In this document: positions 7,961 through 15,505 of the stretch, one piece after another
How the letters are laid out: each line of letters opens with the position of its first letter
Position numbering within the stretch: position 1 is the first letter of the stretch
IMG/VR virus record: IMGVR_UViG_3300023184_000072
Span: 1-64,000 of that record
Source: a virus
Strand: one strand, 5' to 3'
Length of the DNA: 64,000 nt
Program-made: the position numbers and the translations under genes
The notes under the pieces: model-generated
Seen by the model: the letters and a program-made list of their open reading frames with translations, nothing else
Told to the model about the DNA's origin: nothing
Databases searched by the model: none

Positions 7961-8209
7961 TTAAAGATCTTTAGAAGAAATTTCTTCTACTGGAGCTTCC
8001 ACTTCTTTAATGATATCAGTTTCTACACCTTTAATCATTAATTCTTCAATCACTTGATTAGCTTGCATCATTAATTGAAAACGTGCTGCTTCTTCAGAAG
8101 ATAAATAAGCTCTAACAGTGTTAAGGATTAATCCAAACTGTTGTCCTGTTAATTCAAATCTGTCTTCAGGAGTCCAAGTGTACCTTTTTGCAGGATCATA
8201 CTGTGCCAT
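7961..8209 (-). CDS. Small conserved-looking phage protein, unknown
   Basis: An 82-residue acidic protein opening AQYDPAKRYTWTPEDRFELT, followed by an amphipathic helix (FGLILNTVRAYLSSEEAARFQLMMQ) and an acidic tail (EVEAPVEEISS). The YTWTPEDxFELTGxxFG pattern looks familiar from crAss-like phage genomes, but I cannot name the family. It contrasts with the basic proteins downstream. It is separated from its neighbours by about 50 bases on each side. Confidence 0.65.
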   Translation of the reverse strand: MAQYDPAKRYTWTPEDRFELTGQQFGLILNTVRAYLSSEEAARFQLMMQANQVIEELMIKGVETDIIKEVEAPVEEISSKDL

Positions 8210-8256
8210 AATTTAATTGGTTTTTATTATTAATCTGTAAATGTAAATAATGTTTT

Positions 8257-8544
8257 TTAATTATCCAAATTTATTTCAAACGTAATAACGCTTGTTGTTT
8301 TAATACTCTTGCTCATGTCCACTCTTATGTGAAACATATTACAAAACTTAAGAATTTCTTCTATAAGCATATTGTTATACTTAGGAAGACTTGCTGCTAT
8401 TCTGAATTTATATGAGTGAGAGTTCTTTGTAATCTCAAGACTACATAATTCATCAACAGAAGAAATAACACCTTCCAAGTGTGCAAGAAAAACTTCATCG
8501 TTATCTTGCATCACCTTTGGAAAATGTTTTCTGTTTACTTCCAT
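8257..8544 (-). CDS. Hypothetical protein, 95 residues
   Basis: An alpha/beta-looking protein with no signal or membrane segment. Strands such as HSYKFRIAASL and TSVITFEINLD bracket a helix (NNMLIEEILKFCNMFHI). Its ATG overlaps the TAA of the upstream Dps-like gene (TAATG), so the two are likely translated together. No domain recognised. Confidence 0.6.
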   Translation of the reverse strand: MEVNRKHFPKVMQDNDEVFLAHLEGVISSVDELCSLEITKNSHSYKFRIAASLPKYNNMLIEEILKFCNMFHIRVDMSKSIKTTSVITFEINLDN

Positions 8545-8969
8545 TATGACAAAGTAAGTCTATAAAGGGTTTGAGCTGCTTCTCCACTTAATGATTGAGC
8601 AACATTCTCTATGTCTGGCATATTATTAGCTTCACCAAACTCTTCTAAGTCTTTAGCAAAGGTTACAAGTTCTCTTACCACCTGATTAGGCATACCAGAA
8701 GTGTAGTCTTTAAGAACATCTATCTTATATGCTCTAACTCTCTTACCTGAATATCCCATAATCTTTTCTACTATTTCATCTTGGAAGTCACCCACTTTAT
8801 CGTAAATAGTTCCTAATGCAGAATGTTCAGCAAAAGATGTAGTTTGAAAATGTAATAAATGGAGTTGTTCGTAGTAAAATGATAATTTTCCTGCAATAGT
8901 CTCTAATGTAAGAGAGCTACTTCCTGCGCTTTCCATCATTTCTTCTGGGAATAGAGATTTTAGTGCCAT
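8544..8969 (-). CDS. Dps/ferritin-like four-helix protein (DUF5856-like)
   Basis: A 141-residue helical protein. The segment QLHLLHFQTTSFAEHSALG, then YDKVGDFQDEIVEKIMG, gives H40, H49, D64, E65 and E68. This spacing resembles the Dps ferroxidase pattern (H-W-x-V, H, D-x-x-A-E). A phage family remembered as DUF5856 has the same look. Dps proteins oxidise and store iron or coat DNA; whether the phage protein binds metal is not known. It sits in the virion-gene region next to DNA-binding-like basic proteins. The fold is moderately sure. Confidence 0.55.
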   Translation of the reverse strand: MALKSLFPEEMMESAGSSSLTLETIAGKLSFYYEQLHLLHFQTTSFAEHSALGTIYDKVGDFQDEIVEKIMGYSGKRVRAYKIDVLKDYTSGMPNQVVRELVTFAKDLEEFGEANNMPDIENVAQSLSGEAAQTLYRLTLS

Positions 8970-8986
8970 GTTGTTTAGTTTTTAAA

Positions 8987-9196
8987 TTAAGGAGCTGGTG
9001 TTGTAGTGGTGGTAGTAGTAGGTGCAACAGTAGTTGTTGTTGTAGTTGTAAAGTTACAACACTCTTTAGCATCTATTTCTTTCCAATTACCAACCTTCGG
9101 TTTAAATGCTTGTACAATTAAACTACTTGGTATAATACGTCCTGAACCATCAAAACGTACAAAAGCTTTAAGCTTATTATTGTTATTACTTCTCAT
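8987..9196 (-). CDS. Small adhesin/linker protein: KAxxRFDGSGR head plus poly-Thr tail
   Basis: A 69-residue protein. Residues 9-48 form a head module (LKAFVRFDGSGRIIPSSLIV ... KPKVGNWKEIDAKECCN) shared by four genes here. A poly-Thr tail broken by VAP and ending TPAP follows. It has no C-terminal domain, unlike the longer relatives. The Thr codons are mixed (ACA, ACT, ACC), so the tract is kept at protein level rather than being a simple triplet repeat. It probably attaches to the virion through the head. Function is inferred from the modular family. Confidence 0.6.
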   Translation of the reverse strand: MRSNNNNKLKAFVRFDGSGRIIPSSLIVQAFKPKVGNWKEIDAKECCNFTTTTTTTVAPTTTTTTTPAP

Positions 9197-9198
9197 GA

Positions 9199-9402
9199 TT
9201 AAAGTGCTGTAGTTGTTGTACTAGTAGTTGGTGCTATAGTTGTTGTAGTGGTAGTAGTAAGGAAACAGCACTCATATGCATTTATTTCTTTCCACTTTCC
9301 TACCTTTGGCTTATTTTTTCTAAGGATTAAGCTTCCTGCAACTATTCTACCAGATCCATCGAATCTGACAAAAGCTCTTAAAGGTCTACTATTTAGGTTC
9401 AT
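9199..9402 (-). CDS. Small adhesin/linker protein, paralogue of the preceding gene
   Basis: A 67-residue protein with the same head (LRAFVRFDGSGRIVAGSLIL ... KPKVGKWKEINAYECC) and a poly-Thr tail interrupted by IAP and S. It lies two bases from its paralogue, so the pair is a tandem duplication. Its start overlaps the end of a 43-residue gene upstream by 14 bases. Role as for the other head-plus-Thr proteins: probably a minimal virion-surface element. Confidence 0.6.
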   Translation of the reverse strand: MNLNSRPLRAFVRFDGSGRIVAGSLILRKNKPKVGKWKEINAYECCFLTTTTTTTIAPTTSTTTTAL

Positions 9403-9520
9403 CTTCTATAATTGTATTAGTAGTTGTAGATGTTGTTGTTTCATCTACCACTATTGTTTCTTTACCAGTGATCTTACTCACTTTAGCCATTGTTTCTTTT
9501 AATTTTTCAAAATTTCCCAT
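9389..9520 (-). CDS. Very small protein, 43 residues, with Thr-rich segment
   Basis: It starts at ATG 9520-9518 (MGNFEKLKETMAKVSK), contains ETTTSTTTNT, and ends EDEPK with TAG at 9391-9389. It fills the gap between two head-module genes and overlaps the downstream start by 14 bases, an arrangement usual in this operon. An internal Met at residue 11 could also be the start. It is charged, with no membrane segment. Function unknown; the Thr run links it to the surrounding family. Confidence 0.45.
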   Translation of the reverse strand: MGNFEKLKETMAKVSKITGKETIVVDETTTSTTTNTIIEDEPK

Positions 9521-9534
9521 TAGTGTAATTTTAA

Positions 9535-9972
9535 TTAGTCAGCAAATGAATAAGCAACAAGTTCAGTTGAACCATTAGCAGCAAATAAAGCAGCTATAGT
9601 AGCATTAGGTGTATATGATAAACCTCCATCAATTGCTTTAAAACTACCAAGAAAATAATATCTACTATTATTGTATGCAGCTAACTCTTCAAAGCTATTC
9701 ACTGTAACATTATCATCAGATTGATTATACAAATACATATAAGGACTTGCATCATCATTTTCTACTACAAAATCTGGATAGCTAAAAGGAAAACTATCTT
9801 CTACAGCTACTACAATTGTTCTTTGATCTACATTACAGCATTCGTATGCTTGTGTTTCAATCCATTTACCCACTTTAGGTTTTTGACGTCTAAGTACAGT
9901 ACTTCCTGGTACAATTCTACCAGTTCCATCAAAGCGAGAATACGCTTTTAAGTCACGTTTGTTTGGTGTCAT
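9535..9972 (-). CDS. Adhesin-like protein: DGTGR head with a different C-terminal domain
   Basis: A 145-residue protein. The head (LKAYSRFDGTGRIVPGSTVL ... KPKVGKWIETQAYECCN) is the same module as in the three related genes. It is joined without poly-Thr to a distinct C-terminal domain of about 95 residues (VVAVEDSFPFSYPDFVVEND ... STELVAYSFAD) that looks beta-rich. This shows that the head is combined with unrelated ends. It is probably a virion surface or tail-fibre component. The C-terminal domain is not recognised. Confidence 0.6.
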   Translation of the reverse strand: MTPNKRDLKAYSRFDGTGRIVPGSTVLRRQKPKVGKWIETQAYECCNVDQRTIVVAVEDSFPFSYPDFVVENDDASPYMYLYNQSDDNVTVNSFEELAAYNNSRYYFLGSFKAIDGGLSYTPNATIAALFAANGSTELVAYSFAD

Positions 9973-10002
9973 TTTTTTGTTTTTATTTATTATTAATTAA
10001 TT

Positions 10003-11262
10003 TTAACAAGGATTATTTAATGTTGTGAGTCCTACTTGCCAATAGTTTGTACCATCACAGTTTAATATTTTATTTGAGCTACCATTGCTAGTAGTTTTAT
10101 ATGTAATAGATGCTGGATCTACATAGCCTTTAGCTGTACCATCCCAAGCTTCTATACCTAGTTCTGCAGCAACTCTATCAATTCTACATGCATATCCATA
10201 ATAGAATATACCGCCAACTTGTCCTCCAGCAAATACCAATCCAATTATCTTTCTTACACCACCAAAATCAGCAATTAATGCAGATCCTGAATCACCAGAA
10301 TACACTGGATTAGCACAAATAGTAGATAGACTAGGATCATTTTCAGGTTTTACATATTTTATTGTATCAAGAAATGTAGCAGGTGTAGGAACTCCTTGTA
10401 ATTTATATGCTGGTGCTAGTGCTGTAAATAAAGCAAACACTCTTAATGCACAAGTTGCTCCACCTTTAGGTCCTGTAGTTCTTCCAGAACTATATAACAT
10501 TGGATTAGATGTCAATAAGTTATCTATTTCTGATGTAGAAGCAAATGGAAGAGGAAATGTATAATCATTCACTCCAGCTTGTTGATATGATGTTGCTATA
10601 TCTACATCTTCAGGATCTAAAGAGAATATTGCACCATCTACATAATTAAATCCATTTCCTGCTTTATGAATAGGTACATATCTTAATGATCTTCCAATTG
10701 TATAAGCAGGATCAGTAGGAATAGACCCACTTTCACCATTTTGATATATATAGTCTACTGGAGAATATTCATTTTGAATAACACCAGCTAGATTTTGTTC
10801 TGATGTATAGAATGCATCTTGTATAGTTACGTGGTTATTAGTAACACCTACTAATGTTTGTGTTTCTGTATGTACTGCTATGAATCCCATAGTTCCTACA
10901 CTATTTACATTGTTCTTTGATGTAATTGATAAACCACCTATTAACGGTCTTGTGAAAGCTCTATTATCAGCTGAGTTAGGTCCAGCTACTTGTCCACAAT
11001 AAGGATTACAAGCAAGTAATTCTGCTCTACTAACTTCATAAACATCTGTTCTTAACACTTGATCACCTATTACTATTTCATTAGGTAAGATTTCTTCTGG
11101 AGATAATTCAGATAGAGGTTTTTTCTCTTCTACACCATACATTATACAAAGCTCATCAGTTTGTTCTTTTCCAACAAACTTATATCCATAGGAAATACTA
11201 TTAACATTAGGAGTGGACAATGATAACTCTTGTACCTTTAATTTTATATCTTCAATATTCAT
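10003..11262 (-). CDS. Trypsin-like serine protease (NAL1-like chymotrypsin fold)
   Basis: A 419-residue protein. GVTNNHVTIQDA places the catalytic His at H144, YVDGAIFSL the Asp at D209, and YSGDSGSALI the nucleophile at S325. The segment SSGRTTGPKGGAT just before the Ser region matches the GRTTG pattern of NAL1-like and related bacterial trypsin-like proteases. The N-terminal 100 residues are extra. No signal peptide is seen, so it acts in the host cytoplasm or inside/on the virion. Its place between adhesin genes suggests cleavage of virion or host-surface proteins (inference). The triad is complete, so activity is likely. Confidence 0.8.
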   Translation of the reverse strand: MNIEDIKLKVQELSLSTPNVNSISYGYKFVGKEQTDELCIMYGVEEKKPLSELSPEEILPNEIVIGDQVLRTDVYEVSRAELLACNPYCGQVAGPNSADNRAFTRPLIGGLSITSKNNVNSVGTMGFIAVHTETQTLVGVTNNHVTIQDAFYTSEQNLAGVIQNEYSPVDYIYQNGESGSIPTDPAYTIGRSLRYVPIHKAGNGFNYVDGAIFSLDPEDVDIATSYQQAGVNDYTFPLPFASTSEIDNLLTSNPMLYSSGRTTGPKGGATCALRVFALFTALAPAYKLQGVPTPATFLDTIKYVKPENDPSLSTICANPVYSGDSGSALIADFGGVRKIIGLVFAGGQVGGIFYYGYACRIDRVAAELGIEAWDGTAKGYVDPASITYKTTSNGSSNKILNCDGTNYWQVGLTTLNNPC

Positions 11263-11264
11263 AA

Positions 11265-13247
11265 TTATAAAGATTCAAAGTGTGTGTAAATTGTATTAAA
11301 GCCTGATGGTGCTAATGTAGTAGTTGATGTTGTAGTTGCTGGTGTGTCAGAAATAAGACGTACAGATAAACCAACTTCTTTTCTAAAGTCTCCACCATAA
11401 GCATCATCATTGTTATAATCAAATCCTAAATTTTTAGCAGTTAATGGAGCAGTACCTGCAGTAGTTGTCCAAAAACCACCTCCAAAAGAAATATATGTAA
11501 AGTCTCCAACATAAGCATTACGAAGACCTCCTGGAAGAAATGTAAAACCAGTAGAATTAGTTGCACCAACATTTGGACTTGCCCAATGTACTGTTCCTGC
11601 TTCTTTCAATGGTCCTCCTGCAACTGACAATCCTCCTAAATAATTAACTAAAGTTGTACATTCAGCATCTGTTGGTATATGCCAACCTAAAGGAGCTATA
11701 TTTCTTGGGTCTGTAACTGCATACCAATTGTATAATTTACCATATGTACAACCATTATCATCATCATTATCATAGTAACACCATGCACCTGTTGTAAGAG
11801 CTGCCCATGCAGTAGGATCTTGAACTTGTGGTATCGGATCACCATTTTGATATGTATCTATATTTAAATTACATCCTGTCCATGTTTGAGTTCCAATAGT
11901 TACATCAGGTAAAGAACATGGTGGGCATGAATCTTTAATTAAGCGTACTGAGTTTCCGCTTCTTTTGTAATATCCTTTTTGTTCAAATAATTCCGATATT
12001 GTTAAATCATTCCAATTATATAATTCCCAATAGTATAAGGCATCAGTATATGCATCTGGGTAGAAGGGGGTGGTAGTCCAAAAAACGCCAAATAAGCCTA
12101 ACCCAGAAAATGTTCCATTTTCATTACTCCCACCAGGTAATCCTGTCCAACCAGAACTATTAGTAGCACCTAAATTATTAGGAAACCAATGATTAAATCC
12201 TGTTTCTTTTAATTTACCGCCAGCATCATTAACAGCTCCCGTACCTCCAGGGCTAAGGTAAGTCATTAATGTATAAAAATCACTATCAGTAGGAACATGG
12301 TATCCAGCTGGTGCTAATCCTCTTGGATCAGTTATAGCATATCCATTATATAATTTACCATAAACACAACCATTTAATGGATCATTATCATAATAACACC
12401 AAGCTCCAGTTGTTAAAGCAGCAAATTCTGCTGGGTCTTGTACTTGTGGTATTTCATCACCATCATTAGTAGTAAATGTATAATATTCTATATAAGGAGG
12501 ACCAGGTGCAACACCACCACCAGCAAATAACAATTTAATATTATTAACAGGTTTATTAAAATTTAAAGTGTATGTAAAATCTCCAACATTATTTCCTAAT
12601 ATAAGACAAGGAAGAGGAGTAGTTTTACCAGTACATGTAATAAAATCACCTGCATTATTTAAAGTGGGTCCAGAATATGTTGTATTAATAATTAAATCTC
12701 CATAAGTTACAGTACCAATACCACCAACAATAGCATTAGGTAATGCTACTACATTACATGAAGTGCAATCTAGAGGTGGTGTAACATCATCTAAACATAG
12801 AGAAATTGTTGATCCATCACCTCCTCCAGGTCCTGTTATTGTTATTTGAGTATAAGAATTAGTTGATCCCACTTGAACTAAACTAGCTCCTCCATTAGGG
12901 TTAGCATATGTAACTTCTAATACATTACCATTTAAAGTGGTTCCACATGATTCACCACACAAAGAAAGTGTAGGTGTTCCAGTTTGATACTTTGTAACAT
13001 CTAAATTACATCCAGTCCAAGTTTGATCACCTATTACTATATCGCCTAATGCACATATAGTTGGGCAAGGATAACCTGTAGTAGTGGTAGTAGATGTTGG
13101 AGTGATACAACATTCATATGAATTAACCTCTCTCCATTTCCCAACTGTAGGTTTGTTTTTTCTATATATAAGACTGCTTGGAACATCTCTCCCAGATCCA
13201 TCTATTCTAATATAAGCTTTTAAAAACTTTGCAGTTGGATTATTCAT
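11265..13247 (-). CDS. Tail adhesin: DGSGR head, poly-Thr, two FISUMP domains
   Basis: A 660-residue protein. Residues 9-47 are the KAYIRIDGSGR head, then a short Thr run (52-57). The first FISUMP-type domain (Fibrobacter succinogenes major paralogous domain) starts at VIGDQTWTGCNLDVTKYQTG (71-90). It resumes near residue 265 (IPQVQDPAEFAAL ... YGKLYNGYAITDPRG ... GNSVRLI) after an insert of about 170 residues. A second, uninterrupted copy runs about 449-638 (YGKLYNWYAVTDPRN, GWHIPTDAEC, LSVRLIS). It ends with another Thr run and a 15-residue tail. FISUMP domains are C-type-lectin-like surface modules in Bacteroidota/Fibrobacter, so a glycan- or receptor-binding role is likely. Confidence 0.75.
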   Translation of the reverse strand: MNNPTAKFLKAYIRIDGSGRDVPSSLIYRKNKPTVGKWREVNSYECCITPTSTTTTTGYPCPTICALGDIVIGDQTWTGCNLDVTKYQTGTPTLSLCGESCGTTLNGNVLEVTYANPNGGASLVQVGSTNSYTQITITGPGGGDGSTISLCLDDVTPPLDCTSCNVVALPNAIVGGIGTVTYGDLIINTTYSGPTLNNAGDFITCTGKTTPLPCLILGNNVGDFTYTLNFNKPVNNIKLLFAGGGVAPGPPYIEYYTFTTNDGDEIPQVQDPAEFAALTTGAWCYYDNDPLNGCVYGKLYNGYAITDPRGLAPAGYHVPTDSDFYTLMTYLSPGGTGAVNDAGGKLKETGFNHWFPNNLGATNSSGWTGLPGGSNENGTFSGLGLFGVFWTTTPFYPDAYTDALYYWELYNWNDLTISELFEQKGYYKRSGNSVRLIKDSCPPCSLPDVTIGTQTWTGCNLNIDTYQNGDPIPQVQDPTAWAALTTGAWCYYDNDDDNGCTYGKLYNWYAVTDPRNIAPLGWHIPTDAECTTLVNYLGGLSVAGGPLKEAGTVHWASPNVGATNSTGFTFLPGGLRNAYVGDFTYISFGGGFWTTTAGTAPLTAKNLGFDYNNDDAYGGDFRKEVGLSVRLISDTPATTTSTTTLAPSGFNTIYTHFESL

Positions 13248-13248
13248 A

Positions 13249-14265
13249 TTAATAGTCTAATTTATATTTTTCTTTTATTTCGTTTAGCTTAGTGGCATAA
13301 AACCACGTACAAAACTTTTTAGAATTCTCATTATTAAGAATCATGTCTAAGCTAGCATCTTTTGTAGGATCAGTTCCCATGTGATATTTGCCTTTATAGA
13401 AAGCTGGGTAACCATTTCCTGTTTCAGAAACTATTCCTGCATTATGAAAGATTGTGTGTGTGTCTAATTTTATAAGAGGATCTGTTGCCCAAGCAAAAGC
13501 TAGTTCAGGAACCACCTTTGTTTCTTGTTCTCTAAACCATAAGTTCCAAAGAACAGCCCACATATCAGCACACCAACTTTGATATCCTGAGTTTTCATCT
13601 TTAAAGAACTCTCTATTTATCTTCTGTAAATAAGTTCTTATAAGAATACAATCATTCATCACCTTACTCCAGAAATCACCATCTATATTCTTTAATAGAT
13701 ATTGTGCTCCTCCTGAATGATCATTGTTAGCTTCACAAACTTCTCTACTTATTCCTATTACACTTGCAATCTCTGCAAGGATGTCTCTAGATTTATATTC
13801 TTCTAGTTTCTCTGGTAACACTTGATGTATCTTACTATCAAAATACTTAGCATTGATATAACTGTTTGTATCTGATAGATAGTTTACATCATCTTCCAAA
13901 AATTGATCCACATTGAAATCTTTCATAAAAAGAATGTCAGAGTCACAATAGAAGATTGCTTTTTCTTTTAGTTCTGGATGTTTCTTGAAATGTTTCCAAA
14001 GAACATAAGGACGTAATACAGGAATGTATATTCCAATCAATTGATTTAGATTATCCTCATCTTCATAGAAGTGAAACTCAGCTTCTGGATATAGGTCTTC
14101 TATTTGTTTCCATTTATCTCTATTCTCTCTTCCTTTAGCAGCGAATATAAGATTGATTGCTTTGTCAGAATGTCCTATCTCTTTAAGACTTTCCATCCAA
14201 AGATTCACTTGCCATGTATAATAAATATCGCTTGGGCAAGCTTGGATAAACTTTAAATCTTTCAT
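13249..14265 (-). CDS. Glycosyltransferase (GT-A, GT8-like)
   Basis: A 338-residue protein. IFYCDSDILFMKDF contains D108-x-D110, the metal-binding DxD. The preceding LRPYVLWKHFKKHPELKEKA and the late IFHNAGIV ... GKYHMG stretch fit the donor and C-terminal His regions of GT8-like enzymes. It is embedded in the adhesin array rather than in the sugar cluster at the left end, two bases from the FISUMP adhesin. It may modify the adhesins themselves or a host glycan. The fold is fairly sure; the substrate is unknown. Confidence 0.65.
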   Translation of the reverse strand: MKDLKFIQACPSDIYYTWQVNLWMESLKEIGHSDKAINLIFAAKGRENRDKWKQIEDLYPEAEFHFYEDEDNLNQLIGIYIPVLRPYVLWKHFKKHPELKEKAIFYCDSDILFMKDFNVDQFLEDDVNYLSDTNSYINAKYFDSKIHQVLPEKLEEYKSRDILAEIASVIGISREVCEANNDHSGGAQYLLKNIDGDFWSKVMNDCILIRTYLQKINREFFKDENSGYQSWCADMWAVLWNLWFREQETKVVPELAFAWATDPLIKLDTHTIFHNAGIVSETGNGYPAFYKGKYHMGTDPTKDASLDMILNNENSKKFCTWFYATKLNEIKEKYKLDY

Positions 14266-14297
14266 AATGTAGTTGGTTTTAATTTTTGTTTTTTATA

Positions 14298-15125
14298 TTA
14301 AGAAATAGCTGTTACTACTCCATCTTTTATTTCTATACATCCTGTATTAATATTATAATTTCCATTAGGAAATGGTGTTGTTGCATTTTGATCTAACCAC
14401 ACTTCACATCCAATAGTTGGCCAAGAGTCTATACATGCTTGTGTCATCCAAACATCAAAATAATCAACTAAAGCACAAGAACTACCACCACATGATATAG
14501 GACAATTAACAAATGTATAATTAGTATTAACTAAACAATCTCCTAGATTTGTTACAATTAATCCTTCTGAATAAGTTAATGATCCTACAACCATACAATC
14601 TGTTAGTGATTGTCCACCACTTTCTAACCTACCTTGTATAAATATTCCATCACAACTTACATATGAATAATCCCAGTTAACACCTGGAGGATCTGCAGGA
14701 GGTTCAACATTATAAAAATTACAAGAATAATTACAAACATCTCCACATACACCATCATCTAATATTAAACCTCTAGTAAAAATAATTGAACCAGGAGAAG
14801 TACATAAATTTATAGTTATACCACTATCTATTGAAACATCCTTTATTTCATTTCCTAAACAATCTATATATGAATATGTTAAAGTATCATTTGTATTATT
14901 TATTAGTGTATAACAATTACAATTTATTGTAGTAGTGGTAGTAGTAGTTGTCGTAGGTGCAACTGTTGTGGTTGTAGTTGTTGTTGGAGCTACCGTAGTG
15001 GTGGTTGTAGTTGTTGTTACACATCCACAAGATCTAACACATATCAATCTTTCAAGTTGTTTTGATATCTGCCAAAGAAGATTTGTTGTTGTACTAGCAC
15101 CTATTTGTCTGCTTGGTATAGCCAT
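14298..15125 (-). CDS. Modular adhesin: MAIPSRQIG head, poly-Thr, Cys-rich repeats
   Basis: A 275-residue protein. The head (MAIPSRQIGASTTTNLLWQI, then SKQLERL.CVRSCGC) is shared with the two small genes just upstream. A long poly-Thr linker with two VAP interruptions spans about residues 36-68. Two or three Cys-containing repeats follow, of the type YxDCxGxxxxxxxxxGxxxxxCxxxGS (near 87-120 and 147-185), then a C-terminal domain (DVWMTQACIDSWPTIGCEVW). Paired Cys suggest disulfides or metal binding outside the host cytoplasm. It is probably a receptor-binding or decoration protein on the virion. Confidence 0.65.
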   Translation of the reverse strand: MAIPSRQIGASTTTNLLWQISKQLERLICVRSCGCVTTTTTTTTVAPTTTTTTTVAPTTTTTTTTTINCNCYTLINNTNDTLTYSYIDCLGNEIKDVSIDSGITINLCTSPGSIIFTRGLILDDGVCGDVCNYSCNFYNVEPPADPPGVNWDYSYVSCDGIFIQGRLESGGQSLTDCMVVGSLTYSEGLIVTNLGDCLVNTNYTFVNCPISCGGSSCALVDYFDVWMTQACIDSWPTIGCEVWLDQNATTPFPNGNYNINTGCIEIKDGVVTAIS

Positions 15126-15135
15126 TGTTTATTTT

Positions 15136-15273
15136 TTATGATGTTGTTGTAGTAGTTGTGGTTGTTGAACATCCACAAGCACTTACACATTTTAAATATT
15201 GTAACTGCTTAGATATCTGCCAAAGTAAGTTAGCTTTAGTGCTCCATCCAATCTGTCTACTAGGTATAGCCAT
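15136..15273 (-). CDS. Small head-only paralogue, 45 residues
   Basis: The start ATG is at 15273-15271 and the TAA at 15138-15136. It reads MAIPSRQIGWSTKANLLWQI, then SKQLQYLKCVSACGC and eight Thr. The head matches the 275-residue adhesin next door almost residue for residue, but the protein stops right after the Thr run. It is either a minimal functional element or an acceptor site for new C-terminal domains. Confidence 0.6.
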   Translation of the reverse strand: MAIPSRQIGWSTKANLLWQISKQLQYLKCVSACGCSTTTTTTTTS

Positions 15274-15280
15274 TGTTCTT

Positions 15281-15433
15281 TTATATTATAGGTAAAGTGG
15301 TTGTACTAGTAGTGGTTGTACAATTTGCACAAGCCTGAGCTGTAACATTAATAAGTTGCTCTAATTGCTTAGAGATTTGCCATAATAGGTTATCTTCTGT
15401 GCTCCAGCCTATTTGTCTAGATGGTATAGCCAT
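15281..15433 (-). CDS. Small head-only paralogue, 50 residues
   Basis: The start ATG is at 15433-15431 and the TAA at 15283-15281. It reads MAIPSRQIGWSTEDNLLWQI, then SKQLEQLINVTAQACANC, TTTTSTTT and LPII. It is the third tandem copy of this head module. It lies just downstream of a candidate promoter and may be the first gene of its unit. Confidence 0.6.
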   Translation of the reverse strand: MAIPSRQIGWSTEDNLLWQISKQLEQLINVTAQACANCTTTTSTTTLPII

Positions 15434-15454
15434 AGTGTTTTTATTTTAATTATA

Positions 15455-15462
15455 CAAATGTA
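15455..15462 (-). promoter_or_regulatory. Candidate Bacteroidota-type promoter (-7 TACATTTG)
   Basis: On the - strand the AT-rich gap before the head-only genes contains TACATTTG, a full match to TAnnTTTG, 22 bases before the ATG. No good -33 TTTG is seen at the usual distance, so this is tentative. Confidence 0.4.
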
Positions 15463-15505
15463 TTAATAATTATTTTAATATTCCTAATATTTTTTAATAT
15501 CTTTT

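Noticed and set aside
8987-9972. Diversity-generating retroelement acting on the small adhesins.
   Set aside because: No reverse transcriptase, no template repeat and no adenine-biased substitution pattern were seen. Simple duplication and recombination explain the family.
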